From Spongospora subterranea (taxonomy: Eukaryota > Endomyxa > Phytomyxea > Plasmodiophorida > Plasmodiophoridae): DNA of 38,170 nucleotides. Positions 10,710-21,480 of the stretch are shown in pieces. A model generated the notes under the pieces. That model was given only the letters and a program-made list of their open reading frames with translations. It ran no database searches and was not told the DNA's origin. The translations under genes and the position numbers were made by a program. The stretch spans positions 9,570-47,739 of the forward strand of contig OUQQ01000076.1 of the NCBI GenBank assembly GCA_900404475.1, given 5' to 3'. Position 1 is the first letter of the stretch, and each line of letters opens with the position of its first letter.

Positions 10710-13473
10710 CTATAGGGGTGTGACGAAATCTCTAATGCTCCCGATCTGCAATGATTCAGATGATCTAAGTGAAACCTCCACCGTTTTGGCACTTGTTTCC
10801 TTCAGAATCGTTTTTTGCGCATCCGACATTAACGACATTATTGAGCGCGAAATGAATAGCACTTTGTTGTTATTGTTAGTATTTAGCTCCACGAAACCAG
10901 AACAGAAACGCGCGTTGGCTTGATCGTCTGATATTTCGATGACATTACGCGTTTCGGGTAGTAAACTCCCGAGAATGATATCAATTGTACCTGGGGAGAA
11001 TGAGTCTGAGCAAATAAATACCAAATCCGACGTAATGGCAAGAAGGTTGGAAATGTGACGTGAAGGTACGCCGACAATATCCAAAAAAACTAGTTCGATT
11101 CCGATCGATAATGACCACGGAATGATCGACGGCGAGCCCTTGAACTTTGAAGATATGAAGGCGAAATTCCGGACAGCAACCATATCCAAGGCGCCAAATA
11201 TGGACGGAATTGGGCATGGGACCATCCGCTTGAACGCATATTGAATAGGTGATGTGACAGCTTTTAGCTGAAGCGATGACGTCGCGTGAAAGGTAACTAA
11301 TGTCGATCCGAATGCTTGACAATACGCGGAAGGACTGATGGAGCGATTGCTGGCGCACGGTTTGAAATATACTTCCTCGCGTCCGATGACATGAACATGA
11401 GAGAGACCATGTGATTGGAGTACAAGGTGAAATGCAGACAATTCATTAAGGACGATGCTGACCAAATCCCTGCCCTTCAATGACAATAGCTGCGGATCGC
11501 AAGAAGCGTGCATTTCCGAAGGGATCCCATTTCGATAAAGAAGGGCAACATCTTCGGGGACTATTAGCAGTGCTGCAGGGTGTTGGTCAAGTACTGAAAA
11601 CAGCAATCAGACGATGAGAAGAGCTGGGCTATGATTATACCGGGAAATACTTCCGGGTCCTTCATTGTATACGCTAGACGGGAGATTGGACCAGTCTGTT
11701 CTCTTCTTCGAACGACCTAAAGCGCTTAAAAAAAAAGGTTTGCGACAATGAGGAAAACAACGGTTTTTACCTGGGAGGTGCAGTGTAGGGACCCTGAAGT
11801 CATGAAATTACATTATAAGTCACTTTGTAAACTATCAATGACGTGACCTCAACCTACCGTACATGCTTGACACACTGACATAATCGACAACATTAATTCG
11901 ACCCTTGAAATGAGGGTTACGGGCAACCAATCTCGCTGATTCTTCGTGCATCATGATGATATTGGAATTGCCCAGATTCAGACAACTAAAAAATAACTTC
12001 AGACCCAATCGGAAAATATATGGTTGATTGCTATACTTGACGCCATATAACAGCTGGAATTCATCTGGAATCCTACCCATCATTAGCGATCAATGTGATG
12101 TTCAAATTTGGGATTTGCCGCGAAAGGTCATACCCTTGGATGTGAAATGAGCGAGCTCGAAGATAGCTGGAAAATTCAACGTCACTTCTCGAAAGAGTAT
12201 ATGCTTTTGTTATCGGATCCTGAGTATACTCGTTGACCAAACGCCTTTTCAGCGAACTCGAATTCTATAAGACACAAACATGTTAATTGCTGGCAACTGC
12301 CTATTCAGTGTTGCAGTCTACCTCTAGACTTCCCATTAGCATCACAAGATTATATGATATAATGTTGAAGACGCAATCTAAATGCATGCGGTCCTGGCTT
12401 CTCTCAAACATATCGCGAACTTCCACGACATATTTACAGCCAATCATATCGTTATCCATCAATTGTTGAACAGCTAATGAATTGGTTCGTAAGCCAGTAC
12501 CGATAAAACATGTATCTCCGGCCATGAAAAAATCGCCACCTGGGGAGCGTAATCAGGGTAGCTAATCAAAACGTCCCAGCGCACATGAAAACACACCTTC
12601 CAGTGTTGCCGGAGATTGAATTCTGCCAATCACATGAGCTCCTAAATCGCGCATCACCTCAATCATAAGATCAACTTCACCTGGAACCAAGTTGAGAAAA
12701 GAAATTAGAGCAAGTTTTCTTACCATGTCGGGCGCGGGATGCCATGTTCGCCATGACGATTCCTTTCATGGTGGTTATTTGCTGATCTCGTGTGAATATA
12801 AGATTTCCTAAAGGACTCATCGAATGTTCCACTGCGATCTGAAACAAAATATGAGTTTGAAAATTCAACCATGCACATAACCGACCATCGTTGTATCTCT
12901 ATGCGATCGATCAAGTGTCACGACCGGGCAGGTCATGATAACTTGAATAAGCTGATATGCGTTCATCTGCTCAACGCATTCCCTTTTGTAGTCGTTGGAG
13001 AGATAAAACGACTCTTCCTGAGTCAAAGATGCAGCGTCGCATGTGGGCGTCAATCGATATTTCAACTGCTTCATGGCTAAATCCTTCCAGAATAACATGA
13101 TTAAGTTGATTGAAATGTGGAATATGGTGTGTAATACCTCCAATCTAATTCGCTTTTTGATGTCAAAATTATTTCCTTTGAAACAATCTCGAGTCAATAT
13201 CTATGCAGAAGTTAAGCCGTTGTGACAACAGCTACGTAGATTGTAGACCTCTTCCACTTTCACAACTTTGACTCCAGCGTCTTCCATAGCGCAAACAAAT
13301 TGCTTTATATAGAAATAAGTTTCGGGTTGTGTAACTTCCTATTTGACTCTATTTACCTGGTGTTCCTTTCGTGCTTTCTCAAGATCAAATGGTTGTTCAT
13401 ATAGGCGACCACAAGGATGTAGATTGCCGAAAAAATTTGCCGTTGAACTGGGTTCTGAACACCCAAATATCAT
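10710..13473 (-). CDS. Arginine deiminase-like protein with a second, degenerate deiminase module
   Basis: Arginine deiminase turns arginine into citrulline and ammonia in the cytosol. Twelve minus-strand exons fit in phase (711 aa): 13473-13357, 13302-13236, 13175-13138, 13083-12886, 12838-12724, 12680-12597, 12539-12322, 12264-12077, 11985-11858, 11793-11771, 11716-11641 and 11593-10710. The first module (about residues 1-395) carries FTRD (155-158), EGGD (206-209), MHLD (258-261) and GGSLHC (Cys about 389), the Asp/Glu/His/Cys set of guanidino-modifying enzymes. The second (about 420-711) is colinear with the C-terminal half of such enzymes (SRHIS, FCSGFVELN, NKVLFISRS, then GSIRD). At the catalytic Cys position it has Asp (about 706). 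Bacterial enzymes have about 410 residues; some eukaryotic ones are longer. The second module is probably regulatory or structural. Confidence 0.82.
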
Positions 13474-13885
13474 TGAAAACGTTATGTGGCATTGTCTACG
13501 AGATCAACCGGTACCATGGACTACGCAAACCACCGCTTCATCGTTTTCGTGGGCTTGATATGCCACCTGGGTATAGGAATCCATATCTCGCCGAAATTCG
13601 GACGTCTAATCAGTGGGATGAAAGTAAATATATTGCCAACGTCGGACCGATTATTCCAGATTAATAAAAATCTTGGAATACATACTGATCTGGATATGGT
13701 CACAGTTGGAAGGATATCAGATGTCGTCATCTTTTAGGAGTCTGCTGATCATGTACAGTATCAGCCCGACTTCACGTCGTAAATTGCGGCTGTGTTCCAC
13801 CTACTGTAGTCGATTAGATTAGTCGATTAGACTTCTGAAAATACTGGGATTTCCAACGTGATAAATGAAAGAAAGATCGCCCGAT
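13474..13885. other. Gap upstream of the arginine deiminase gene
   Basis: Three overlapping short frames cross 13490-13740 (two plus, one minus). None has a family signature or a consistent splice, so I call none. The region probably includes the promoter of the deiminase gene, whose first ATG is at 13473. Two copies of tagtcgattaga lie back to back at about 13807-13831. Confidence 0.4.
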
Positions 13886-14188
13886 CTACGTATGTAGTAG
13901 GAGTATGTCCATACGAATGATAGCGCCACCTACACAACAGTCCAACTGTACAGTCACAGATATATCTTGGATGTCTCCAACCAGACTCCAACCAGTCAAT
14001 GCGAGTTTACGATATCGCTCATCGCGCAGTAAAATGAATGGGGAATTGTGAAATTCATTCCGACGGTGAAATTGTGTTGGTATTAAAACAGTTTCGGTGT
14101 TCATCGATTGCCTATATTGTCGAATACTTTCTAGACTATAAATGTACCAACGCATCAATAATCCGCACGTTCCCGGGAAATTTTCATA
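13886..14188 (-). CDS. Unknown small ORF
   Basis: An open frame runs from 14422 to 13886, but its 5' part lies under the PUB gene on the other strand. From the ATG at 14188 it encodes 100 aa, starting MEYENFPGTCGLLMRWYIYS. It contains FILLRDERYRKLALTGWSL and VQLDCCVGGAIIRMDILL. The text looks protein-like and has no transmembrane segment, but I recognise no family. If real, it shares a divergent promoter of about 125 bp with the PUB gene. It could also be the last exon of a gene whose 5' exons I cannot see, or a chance open frame. Confidence 0.3.
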   Translation of the reverse strand, partial: YENFPGTCGLLMRWYIYSLESIRQYRQSMNTETVLIPTQFHRRNEFHNSPFILLRDERYRKLALTGWSLVGDIQDISVTVQLDCCVGGAIIRMDILLLHT

Positions 14189-14313
14189 CTCCATAACTTG
14201 TCGAACTTCCAGCGTTGTCTCTCGACCATAAACGAATGGTGCAATAAGAATCGACCGAAATGTCCGAGCACATCGAAGACCATTGAGACCTGTCGTGGAA
14301 GGAGACGGGAAAG

Positions 14314-14850
14314 ATGAGCTCGGAGAGTGATCAACGATATAGTCCGGAGGGAGAACAAGATGTTCTAAACGCGTTCCGGTTGATGCTGTTGACAAATGAC
14401 AACAAAATGATCTATTCGGCAATGTCGCTTTTGCGGAAAATTTTGATGAACGTACAGAAACATCCGCAAAAAGGAATTTACCATAGAGTTCGACTCAGTT
14501 CGAAGCCTGTGCAAGATCACTTAATGCCTGTCCCAGGATCGATCGCTTTACTCCGAGCTGTTGGGTTTCAAGATGCAGGAGATTCGGAACATTTAGAGCT
14601 GCATGCACTGACGAAAGGAGATTGTGATAAACTGAACAATGCCATCATCGTTCTTGACTGCAAAATGAACGATATTGTGCACCCATTCTCCGACGCGCAT
14701 GACCCAATTCGAGATCTGGACGTGTTTTCGGGCGTTCTCCGAAGGCATCACCGAAATGAGGAACGCAACAAGGAACAGATAGCGATACTGGCAAAAATTG
14801 AGGCCGCAAAACGGGAGCGCTATATAGACCAAGAACAAAAGCGTCATTAA
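14314..14850 (+). CDS. PUB-domain protein, probably a p97/Cdc48 cofactor
   Basis: This is a single exon of 178 aa from the ATG at 14314. Residues about 20-100 form a PUB (PNGase/UBA or UBX) domain: MSLLRKILMNVQKHPQKGIY, VRLSS, then LMPVPGSIALLRAVGFQD. The hydrophobic-x-VxGxxxxLxxxGF stretch is the family's most conserved part. PUB domains bind the C-terminal tail of the AAA ATPase p97/Cdc48, as in PNGase, UBXN6 and HOIP. The remainder is a charged, helical tail (ERNKEQIAILAKIEAAKRER) likely to form a coiled coil. No transglutaminase, UBX or RING domain is present, so the protein is a stand-alone PUB adaptor. Any client pathway is inference. Confidence 0.75.
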   Translation: MSSESDQRYSPEGEQDVLNAFRLMLLTNDNKMIYSAMSLLRKILMNVQKHPQKGIYHRVRLSSKPVQDHLMPVPGSIALLRAVGFQDAGDSEHLELHALTKGDCDKLNNAIIVLDCKMNDIVHPFSDAHDPIRDLDVFSGVLRRHHRNEERNKEQIAILAKIEAAKRERYIDQEQKRH

Positions 14851-14883
14851 TCAAATGCATTGAAAAAAAGATACTGAAACAAT

Positions 14884-16359
14884 CTATATAAAGGGGATAT
14901 TTTTAATTGAATCAATACAAGCATTGAGAATTCGCTGCTCCTTTCGAATCAAAGTGGCCGCCAAATCGGCATTTCGACTTTGCATCAGCGCTAATGTCCT
15001 TTCAAATCCCCTTTGGAGATCACTACAACGCAGTTGAAGATATTGAGCAAGCACATAACGTGCAGCAATTTCGTTATCTGAAGATATCCTGGGTAAAGAC
15101 GGGTTCCTGAGCAAAATCGCAGCCGAATGTTTGTCAAGACAAGCAAGACGAGCGGTCCACATTAACCCATCTGAAATCACCCCTTCAATCGATATTGTCA
15201 TTGGAGCAGTCGCCAGCGATCTCTTGGAGAACAATAGGCTTCGGAGCTTGTCCAACTCATCGCTGCCAGGCTGAAGATCATGCATTGTTGGTTGAATGAC
15301 TATAGGAGTGAAATGATCAGGATCAACATATCCTTGATATACAAGCAGATGAGCGCTGGATCGCTCCCCATAGTTAATATATATTTGCTCGCCAGCCACA
15401 ATGGGTTCCGTCACTTCAGAAACCAATTGATCGGAATCGCTGAGATAAAAAGAACGTGCGCCAGTGCTTTTATCATTGCACATATCCCAGCAAGGCACCA
15501 ACGCTAGAATACCGTCATGCAGTTCATTCTGTCGGGACAAAACAATGGCGCTGGCCCATAACCATTCAGCCCAAGACCTCGCTAAAAGATCTGATGGTAA
15601 TCTGATATAAGGATAAGGATACGATGATAAAACTGATGACGGGGCATGTTAACCTAACTCGAGCAACCAAGTAGATATAATATTGAATCGTCGACAGTTT
15701 TGAACGAAGCGCGCTCGAATAGGCTGATGTGGTAGATAGAAGCGTGTCAATCTCGTTGGTGGACCAGACCCATGCCGGATTGATATTCGAGCTTTTGGGT
15801 GATGGCAATGCGGTTAAATATTTACAATGCGAACTTAAGTTTGCCTTTCTTATTTCACGAATCAGTTGAAGAGTCAAGGCCACACTAGGAACCTGAGTGC
15901 AAATTGGATCGAGCGACAAAGTATCACTTGTGGCGGTCAGCATCGCCTCCCGTGGTATTGTCATGAACACCGAATCTATATACATTAATTCATCAAAGCA
16001 ATTTTGATGGTCAATAGCTCCAAAATTCACTAGCCTCTTTTTAAACAGGATTTAGCAATAACCCCATGAACATCAGCCGATAACTCCCATATTGTACCGG
16101 CTCCAGAATCGGGGTACATATGGGACATCCAACTTTGCAAACTTTTTAGAGCAGCAGAACGAGAATTACCATCTGCGCATAACGGGCGAAATGAAGCTTG
16201 GTTAATTTGAAGTTGCATGACGATAGGTTCGCATGCAATTAACACATCATAAATCTTCGAACCCGAGTCCACAACAGAGATGAGCTTCTCCAAAAGGACA
16301 ATCTGTTTGGGGTTCATACCGTTTTGTGGCGCATAAAGACATCTTCCTGTTTTTGACAT
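14884..16359 (-). CDS. SETD3-like SET-domain protein methyltransferase
   Basis: Exons 16359-16098, 16029-15654 and 15601-14884 (introns 68 and 52 nt) give 451 aa. The order matches the SETD3/Rubisco-LSMT class. FMTIPREAML (SET strand) comes first, then the iSET helices around SAYSSALRSKLSTIQYYIYL, then WASAIVLSRQNELHDG. LALVPCWDMCNDKSTGARSF carries the SAM-site Asn. VAGEQIYINYGERSSAHLLVYQGYV holds the GEQxxxxYG signature, and a helical Rubis-substrate-binding-like domain follows. Animal SETD3 methylates actin His73; related enzymes modify lysines in other proteins. The motif following Asn is ND rather than the usual NH, which may affect activity. The first ATG at 16359 precedes a plausible N-terminal helical region. 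Confidence 0.82.
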
Positions 16360-16886
16360 TTTATCGTTTGAAGTAGTTGAGGAGTTATTAGTTCAGTGTC
16401 CTCAGAGGTAAATACCATATAGGGTATAACATAGGCCTTTTTTACCAGTACTGTAAGCGGAGTTTCTTGATGAACTCAACGTGGTCCTGCCAATGATTGT
16501 GCATTTTTCATTACTCAATCAGAACAATTTGGGAAACTACAGCACGGTACAGACGGATCTAGTATCACTTAGGCAATCAACCACAATTCGCAGAAATGCT
16601 TGATTGTTTTTGAGAAAAAAATCACATAAGTCATGACGCAATCTGTATTTGTAAAAAATCCGCAAAGTTGACCTTGTAAATCATTTTGTCATGAGAAAAG
16701 GTTTACAAAAGCTTGTTGCCATTGATGAGGGTCACGATTGATTGTTCTAGAGAAGATAGCGTTATCCGTTCTACCAGTTACAGAACTTTGATCTGGAAGT
16801 GGTCCGAGAGCAGCCCGATTCAACCAGAACATATTACCGTTCCAACACCAGTCGTCATACAGCATCGGTTCGAGCGCCTCAGCCCT
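16360..16886. other. Gap between divergent SETD3-like and mitochondrial-protein genes
   Basis: No ORF with domain similarity is present. The span is AT-rich in its middle (16600-16700) and probably carries the two divergent promoters. The frame of the gene at 16887 is open back to 16713 but only through non-ATG codons. Confidence 0.5.
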
Positions 16887-17177
16887 ATGGCGCTGTCGTT
16901 CCGTCAGGTCGGGCGCCGGTTCACGACCAAAACCCTTATCGACGCCAAGCCGGCGTTAATAGAATCTAAGTTGCCCTATGTTATTAGCCAATACATGCAG
17001 GTCTATCCCTCACGTCGCCAGTTCCATGACCGTCTGATGCGCGCCCAACTCATGAATCGTTTGCGCGTCAACTCCAATCTGCCTGCACGTCGGACGCCGG
17101 GGGGTGCTTTGCAAAAACAAACGGACCTGACGGACGGCCGTGTCTGGCCCTTCCCATGGCTGTCGCATAAGAAATAA
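16887..17177 (+). CDS. Small basic protein, probably mitochondrial
   Basis: This is an intronless ORF of 96 aa. The chosen ATG at 16887 gives an Arg-rich, Ser/Thr-containing N-terminus without acidic residues (MALSFRQVGRRFTTKTLID), a typical matrix-targeting sequence with RRFTT as a possible cleavage region. The rest is very basic (SRRQFHDRLMRAQLMNRLRV, then NLPARRTPGG) and ends in WPFPWLSHKK. Size and charge would suit a mitochondrial ribosomal protein or respiratory-chain accessory subunit, but I do not recognise a family. The local GC content is higher than in the flanks, which supports coding. Confidence 0.55.
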   Translation: MALSFRQVGRRFTTKTLIDAKPALIESKLPYVISQYMQVYPSRRQFHDRLMRAQLMNRLRVNSNLPARRTPGGALQKQTDLTDGRVWPFPWLSHKK

Positions 17178-17999
17178 TCAGTTCCCAATCGGATTATCAA
17201 AGGCTGCATTTATAATAATAAATGAATTACCAGGTCATTTTTGCGAATTTATCTGCTGCGGAAGGGTAAAGACATTACAGGCCACTAAGAATTTCAGCGC
17301 TGTATTGTAGAATAGTTTCTGCACAATGCTGTTTTTTATGTGTACTGCCTTGAGGCTCATGGTTAATACAGATGAATTAGAGTGCAATTCCTGGAAACAT
17401 GTTCTTAGGAGTTAAACTAGTTGGTGTTCAGTTGTGAAAAGTCCTTGAACGAATTTTTATGAGGTCAAGCCAAAATACATAGCGAATACTTCATTTGACC
17501 GCAAGGGTCAAAGGCCTTTAAGGTTATAAGGTATAGTTCAATTTTGTTTAATCCGACAATTCTGGCGACACTCGTATCCTAAGCCCATTGGAAATGCTGT
17601 ACTGGCACAGGTTTCCTGGTGCATCACTTTTCCCCAAGTTAATTTCCAACGAGACGCTTACAATGGACAGTCGACCCCACACTGGCAAAGATTTCCTTAT
17701 ACAAAGCGATTTCTAATTGCCAGCGCCAGGGCCAGGGGATACCATTCGGCAGGGAAAAGAGCTTGACTGACCAATTGAAACGAAACTTTGTAACGCAGCC
17801 CTTTTTCTGTTACTGACTGTAAAGCTGTACTGTGGGTCAGTCAGGAATATAAGTTGCGCGCAGTTTTCTAGCATCTACTGGACATTCGGAGATCAATTAC
17901 TGTGTCAAACGTGTTGGCGAATCGTAACAGTATTGACGGTGGGAGAGGAAATACCGAATAAAAGCGGTCCATCATTGAGGGAATACAGACTGAACAGTT
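17178..17999. other. Gap with possible coding relic on the minus strand
   Basis: No complete gene is visible. On the minus strand about 17745-17550, two overlapping open stretches look coding: one with NGIPWPWRWQLEIALYKEIF, the other with SLPVWGRLSIVSVSLEINLG. They are in different frames without an ATG or splice connection. They may be relics of a mobile element. The end of the gap is the promoter of the SNARE gene. Confidence 0.35.
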
Positions 18000-18979
18000 A
18001 TGGCCCGAGGCGAAAACTATGTCCTTCGCAAACTGATAGAGGACCTGCAGAGCATTCAGCGAGAATGCGACCCTGGGGCGGTTCAAGCTGCCCAAGAGCA
18101 GGGAAAAGATAAGATGGATGCTTTTGAAGCTCATAAGCGTGATCTTACTTTTATGATTGTCGAATTAAAAAAGGTATTGAGCTGGTGTAAAGAGTTTGCA
18201 TCAAGTAACCGCAATGCATTTTTAGAATGTTGAAAGGCGTAATGAGTTAATGCAGAATTACGGAAGGCAAGAGCAGACAATTCGACTCAGAGCCGAAAAC
18301 GAGAAAAGTTTAAATCAAGCAAAGTTAAAATTCAATGAAATGCGAAAAGCACATGACGTTCAAGTCGCCAAGAAAAGGGGGAAACGTCTCCCCGATGCAG
18401 TCTTACAAACCAGAAAAGAAATGATCGATATTTTGGAAGCTGATATAAAAGACCTTGATCAATCGCACAATCAAGTGCGGCCAAATCGGGGAGGCAATCG
18501 GGATGTAGCGAAAAACTTGAAAGAATCGAGGCTTCGCGAAAAAGAAGAAGATATAAAGCAAGGAAAAGAAAGTAAAGAGCCGATTCCTATGAGAGAGCTT
18601 ACAGCGGAAGCGCACCAGTTTCACATGCAGAAAGAAGAACATGACGTGAAAGTCGATGCTCAACTAGATGTGATCCGGACCGGTGTTCGAGATCTTCATG
18701 AACTTGCAGTTGATATGAATGACGAGCTCAACGTTCAAGCGGTCGTCACGCAAGAGATCAACAAGCAATTTGATGTTTTGGACAAGAAATTCAAAACAGC
18801 GAATCAACGAATGAACACATTGCTTGAACAGGTAGACAATATTGTAGTGGCTCATTGAACCAAATTGAATGTCGGGGGTCGTTCAGACTGGCGGTACCGC
18901 AAGATGGTGTGCGCTAATGATCGCATTCGTAATTCTGATGGCTTTACTAGCATATATATTTCAGATTATTGGCAAGTAG
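18000..18979 (+). CDS. Qc-SNARE of the SYP7 (plant syntaxin-71) type
   Basis: Three exons, 18000-18173, 18226-18831 and 18887-18979 (introns 52 and 55 nt), give 290 aa. SNAREs drive membrane fusion; Qc proteins supply one helix of the four-helix bundle. An N-terminal helical region of about 170 residues includes a basic KKRGKRLPDA stretch. A SNARE motif follows at about 200-255 (KVDAQLDVIRTGVRDLHELA, then DMNDELNVQAVVTQEINKQF). The zero-layer Gln is about residue 229 in NVQAV. The third exon encodes the C-terminal tail anchor (WCALMIAFVILMALLAYIF) and ends QIIGK. Without that exon the ORF would stop in the intron and lack a membrane anchor. Domain order and the DMNxELxxQ pattern match plant SYP71-73, which act at the ER and plasma membrane. 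Confidence 0.82.
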
Positions 18980-19413
18980 TTACTATCTCAACGTCGTAGT
19001 TGCAAAAGAGTGTTTGGCGTATATATATTTATATCAATAAGGTCCAGTCGCGTGATTATATTCGGATCCAAGACTCTGCTGAACACTCACACCATTATTT
19101 AAATAAACTGAAAACCCATCTTATGTATCGTTCATTCGAAGACGGGAGCGGTATAACAACTACCTTTCTCAAAGAATTCTGTCATCCCAGTAAAATGAAC
19201 TATTTTCGAAAAAATTGCATCGTGTTTTGTTGTTGACCAGGCTAACACTTCAACGACGGGGTATGAACTGAACAAAAAATCTGTTTGCGTAGGTGTAGAT
19301 CGTTGGTTGTCGGTTACTGCAGTCCCATAAGTGAATGTCATTACCCACGAGAGAGTACATGTGTCAAACTTATAGGTTACGGTGTCCGCAGTCATTATCG
19401 TACAGATCTGCAC
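18980..19413. other. Gap upstream of the pyruvate dehydrogenase E2 gene
   Basis: The first 130 bases are AT-rich with a tatatatttatat run at 19021-19033. Short ORFs on both strands lack features. The frame of the E2 gene is open back to 19285, but the first ATG followed by a targeting peptide is at 19414. The gap probably contains the E2 promoter. Confidence 0.5.
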
Positions 19414-21326
19414 ATGTTCACACGAGCATATTCTCGATGGCGATCTGTTGCGGTAGCCCAGCTATCCGCCTCCATATCTCGCTCATTTGCCACCAAATCA
19501 CAATGTAGGATCGTTTATTCCCCTCCAGCTCTTGTTTTAAATCTCTGTTTGGTGAATTCAGTGCCGGAATTTGTGAACATTACTATGCCGGCATTGAGCC
19601 CAACAATGACAAAAGGTGGCCTGGCATCGTGGTTTAAACAGGTCGGCGACAAAATATCGCCTGGAGATAAGTTCGTGAACATTCGCATTAGTAACGCAAA
19701 ATATTTTGTTCTGAGTGATTTTCTTAGAATTGCCGAAATCGAAACCGATAAAGCCACCGTTGATTTCGGTTAAGTAGCTTTCCGACAAGAGTTCCATGGT
19801 CTTGTTTTGTTAATATTTATATACAGAAGCTCAAGAAGAGGGATTTTTGGCGAAAAAGTTCATCGCCGATGGGTCCACCGAAATTCCTGTTGGCGAGGTG
19901 GACAGTTCTTATCAGACCACAGACACAGTTTGTAAATATTTCACGACAGGTTCTTGGAATAATGGTCGACGATGAATCGGACATAAAATCGTTCGAAAAC
20001 TACGAAGGCGCGGAGAGCGGGGATGACGACATCGAATCATCACCGACTGAACACCAGACATCGACATCACAATTGCCTGCATTCCAAATGCTTACCATGC
20101 CGGCCTTGAGTCCGACCATGACAAAAGGATCCATTTCCGAATGGCTGAAGAAGGAAGGTGACGAAATCAAGGCTGGAGATGTCCTTGCCCAAGTCGAAAC
20201 AGATAAAGCCACCGTCGACTTCGGTAATCTTTTGTGTATGTTTTGCCGAATGTGTATTCAGTTCGTGACCGGTTTAGAGTCATTGGAGGACGGGTATCTT
20301 GCGAAGATTCTAGTAGATGCCAATATTCCAGGAATTGGTGTCGGCGATCAAATCGCCGTAATGGTTGAGAACCAAGAGGACGTCGCCGCGTTCAAGGATT
20401 TTAGTCCCGATAGCACCGTCCCGAAGCCTGTCAAAGCACAACCTTCCCAAGCCCCAAAAGAACCACAGAAACCTAGCAAGCGTGAGTCTGTTCAGAAAAC
20501 TGCAAATCTGGAACAAGTATCGTCTACTGGGAGAATATTTTGCAGTCCCTATGCAAAGAAATTGGCTGCCGAGAACAATTTAGACATCAAGTTGGTGAAG
20601 GCCACGGGACCCAATGGGCGTATTGTCGCTGATGATATTATGAACTTCATCAAATCCTCCGGGGCAGTGACTCCATCTGCAAGTCAACAGACTGATCAGG
20701 GCAACGCCAACGCTGAGCATGCAGCTTTGTCGAAACGCACGATCCCACATTACTACCTCACATCTAAAGTCAACGCCGACGGCATCTTCGACGTTATCCA
20801 ATCCATCAACGCTAACGACCCGTCCATTTCAGTGTCGTTCCCGGATTTCATCGTGAAGGCAGCCGCGGCCGCTCTTAAAGACGTTCCGTCAGTCAACAGC
20901 CAATGGAATGGTGACTCAATTCGTCAGTACAACTATGTGGATATCGGGGTACAGTACTTGGCATCGGATGGTCGAGTGACGACTTCTGTCGTGGCAGATG
21001 CCGATACCAAAGGTCTTCGACAAATGTCGTTAGCCTTTAATGCCGAATGCAAGCCAGAATCAGAAGGCACATTCACGATTACGAATCTGGGCATGGCGGG
21101 TGCTAGTCAAGTTTCGGCGATCGTTGTGCCTGGGCAGGCGGCGATTTTAGCGCTGGGTCAAATTGAAAAATCGGTGATGCCAGCAGCCATCGGCACCTTC
21201 AAGCAATCTAGAGTGTTCTTGGCGACACTATCATGCGATCATCGTATCATTGACGGCGCTGTTGGCGCTCAATGGCTGAAAGCGTTCAAACAATATTGTG
21301 AAAATCCGCTAACTTTGCTTTTATAA
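19414..21326 (+). CDS. Pyruvate dehydrogenase E2 (dihydrolipoamide acetyltransferase)
   Basis: E2 moves acetyl groups from E1 to CoA and forms the core of the mitochondrial pyruvate dehydrogenase complex. Six exons (19414-19504, 19562-19670, 19728-19768, 19827-19897, 19950-20223, 20278-21326; introns 52-58 nt) give 544 aa. A targeting peptide (MFTRAYSRWRSVAVAQLSAS) precedes two lipoyl domains, both with TMPALSPTMTKG. Their lipoyl lysines are in ETDKATVDF at about residues 75 and 190. A linker, a peripheral-subunit-binding domain (FCSPYAKKLAAENNLD, ATGPNGRIVADDI) and the acyltransferase core with SCDHRIIDGAVGAQW (His about 517, Asp about 521) follow. The core is shortened: the usual arginine-rich helix before TIPHYY is nearly absent, as is part of the loop before GTFTITNLGM. 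PDH rather than OGDH E2 is favoured by the lipoyl motif. Confidence 0.93.
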
Positions 21327-21480
21327 AATTTCCCTTCCCGACCGTGGTCACCCATATTAATTGCAGTACGGTCGCCAACGATATTTTTCCGATATTTCAT
21401 TGGGCGCGTGTTGAACAATAATGGCACAGGACAATCGTCAATGATCACTCTCATTTGACTTGCGTCAACGCGATCTCAAG

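Noticed and set aside
10710..11606. 298-codon open frame as an independent gene
   Set aside because: It has no ATG-led start at its 5' end, and a 47-nt intron joins it in phase to the deiminase exon 11716-11641. The longer model explains both the splice sites and the module's similarity.
11641..11716. 57-nt intron with donor GAA|GTATTT in the deiminase gene
   Set aside because: It leaves the wrong phase and an early stop; the donor ten bases downstream (CCCG|GTATAA) keeps the frame.
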